In this document: positions 5,586-5,605 of the stretch, piece by piece
Position numbering within the stretch: position 1 is the first letter of the stretch
How the letters are laid out: every line of letters starts with the position of its first letter
Source: Symbiobacteriaceae bacterium
GTDB taxonomy: Bacteria; Bacillota; JAAYKD01; WRDA01
Direction of reading: 5' to 3'
Length of the DNA: 5,605 bases
Assembly: GCA_009779515.1 (NCBI GenBank)
Contig: WREE01000134.1
Span: 1 to 5,605 of the forward strand
Notes under the pieces: generated by a model
Told to the model about the DNA's origin: nothing
The model's input: the letters and a program-made list of their open reading frames with translations, nothing else
Database searches by the model: none
Translations under genes and position numbers: made by a program

Positions 5586-5605
5586 GGGACGATTACCATC
5601 GTCCC
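5586..5605 (-). repeat. Palindromic REP-like element, copy 4 (cut by window edge)
   Basis: The hairpin GGGACGAT-TACC-ATCGTCCC is complete, and the window ends on its last base. The preceding GC matches copies 1 and 2. The CCTAC tail seen in those copies would lie outside the window. Confidence 0.8.

Larger units (their letters stand above)
5464..5605. repeat. Direct repeat of 41 bases with 101-base period
   Basis: Bases 5464-5504 recur at 5565-5605 with one difference (A5482 against G5583). Each copy consists of ATTGTATACACACATTTC, then a short link, then the GGGACGAT hairpin. The second copy stops exactly at the window edge, so the true repeat is probably longer and more copies may follow. 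A partial or tandem duplication of a composite repeat unit explains it best. Confidence 0.85.

Noticed and set aside
5424..5605. Regularly repeated palindromic units resembling a CRISPR array
   Set aside because: Unit spacing is uneven (59 and 101 bases), the orientation flips in copy 3, and the sequence between copies is itself partly repeated. Spacers of uniform length are absent.

Overview
The window looks like a piece of chromosome from an anaerobic, mid-GC Firmicute of the Clostridia type. This is an inference from three things: oxygen-sensitive enzyme families (a B12-binding radical SAM protein, an iron-dependent alcohol dehydrogenase and a two-cluster Fe-S aldo/keto reductase), strong AAGGAG-type ribosome binding sites with GTG and ATG starts, and a perfect 16-bp match to the bacterial parS consensus. 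Sampled lines of the main genes are about 52% GC or higher. The last gene is visibly more AT-rich, about 35-40% in sampled lines. No species can be named from the sequence alone.

Layout. Positions 1-1494 (minus) hold a B12-binding radical SAM protein of the DUF4080 type, cut off at its C-terminus by the window edge. It follows, after 7 bases, an iron-dependent alcohol dehydrogenase (1502-2671, minus), so the two look co-transcribed. A short divergent spacer (2672-2776) carries a perfect parS palindrome at 2740-2755. It separates the dehydrogenase from an aldo/keto reductase with two C-terminal 4Fe-4S motifs (2777-3796, plus). That gene converges, with only 3 bases between stop codons, on an RraA/HMG-aldolase-like gene (3800-4492, minus). 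The spacer 4493-4661 holds the RraA-like gene's promoter, an 11-bp inverted repeat, and a strong terminator for the next gene. Positions 4662-5306 (minus) encode a small membrane protein with an N-terminal zinc ribbon. The remaining 299 bases have no gene. They contain an operator-like inverted repeat and a cluster of four palindromic REP-like elements that run off the window edge.

How the parts fit. The dehydrogenase, the aldo/keto reductase and the RraA-like protein all belong to families acting on alcohols, aldehydes, ketones or oxo-acids, so a shared role in fermentative carbonyl metabolism is plausible. Substrates cannot be read from the sequence, and only the dehydrogenase and radical SAM genes look like a true operon. 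The most striking non-coding signals are the parS site, which suggests the origin-proximal part of a chromosome or a partitioned replicon, and the repeat cluster, whose hairpin stems show compensatory base changes. I did not find a clearly new multi-gene system.
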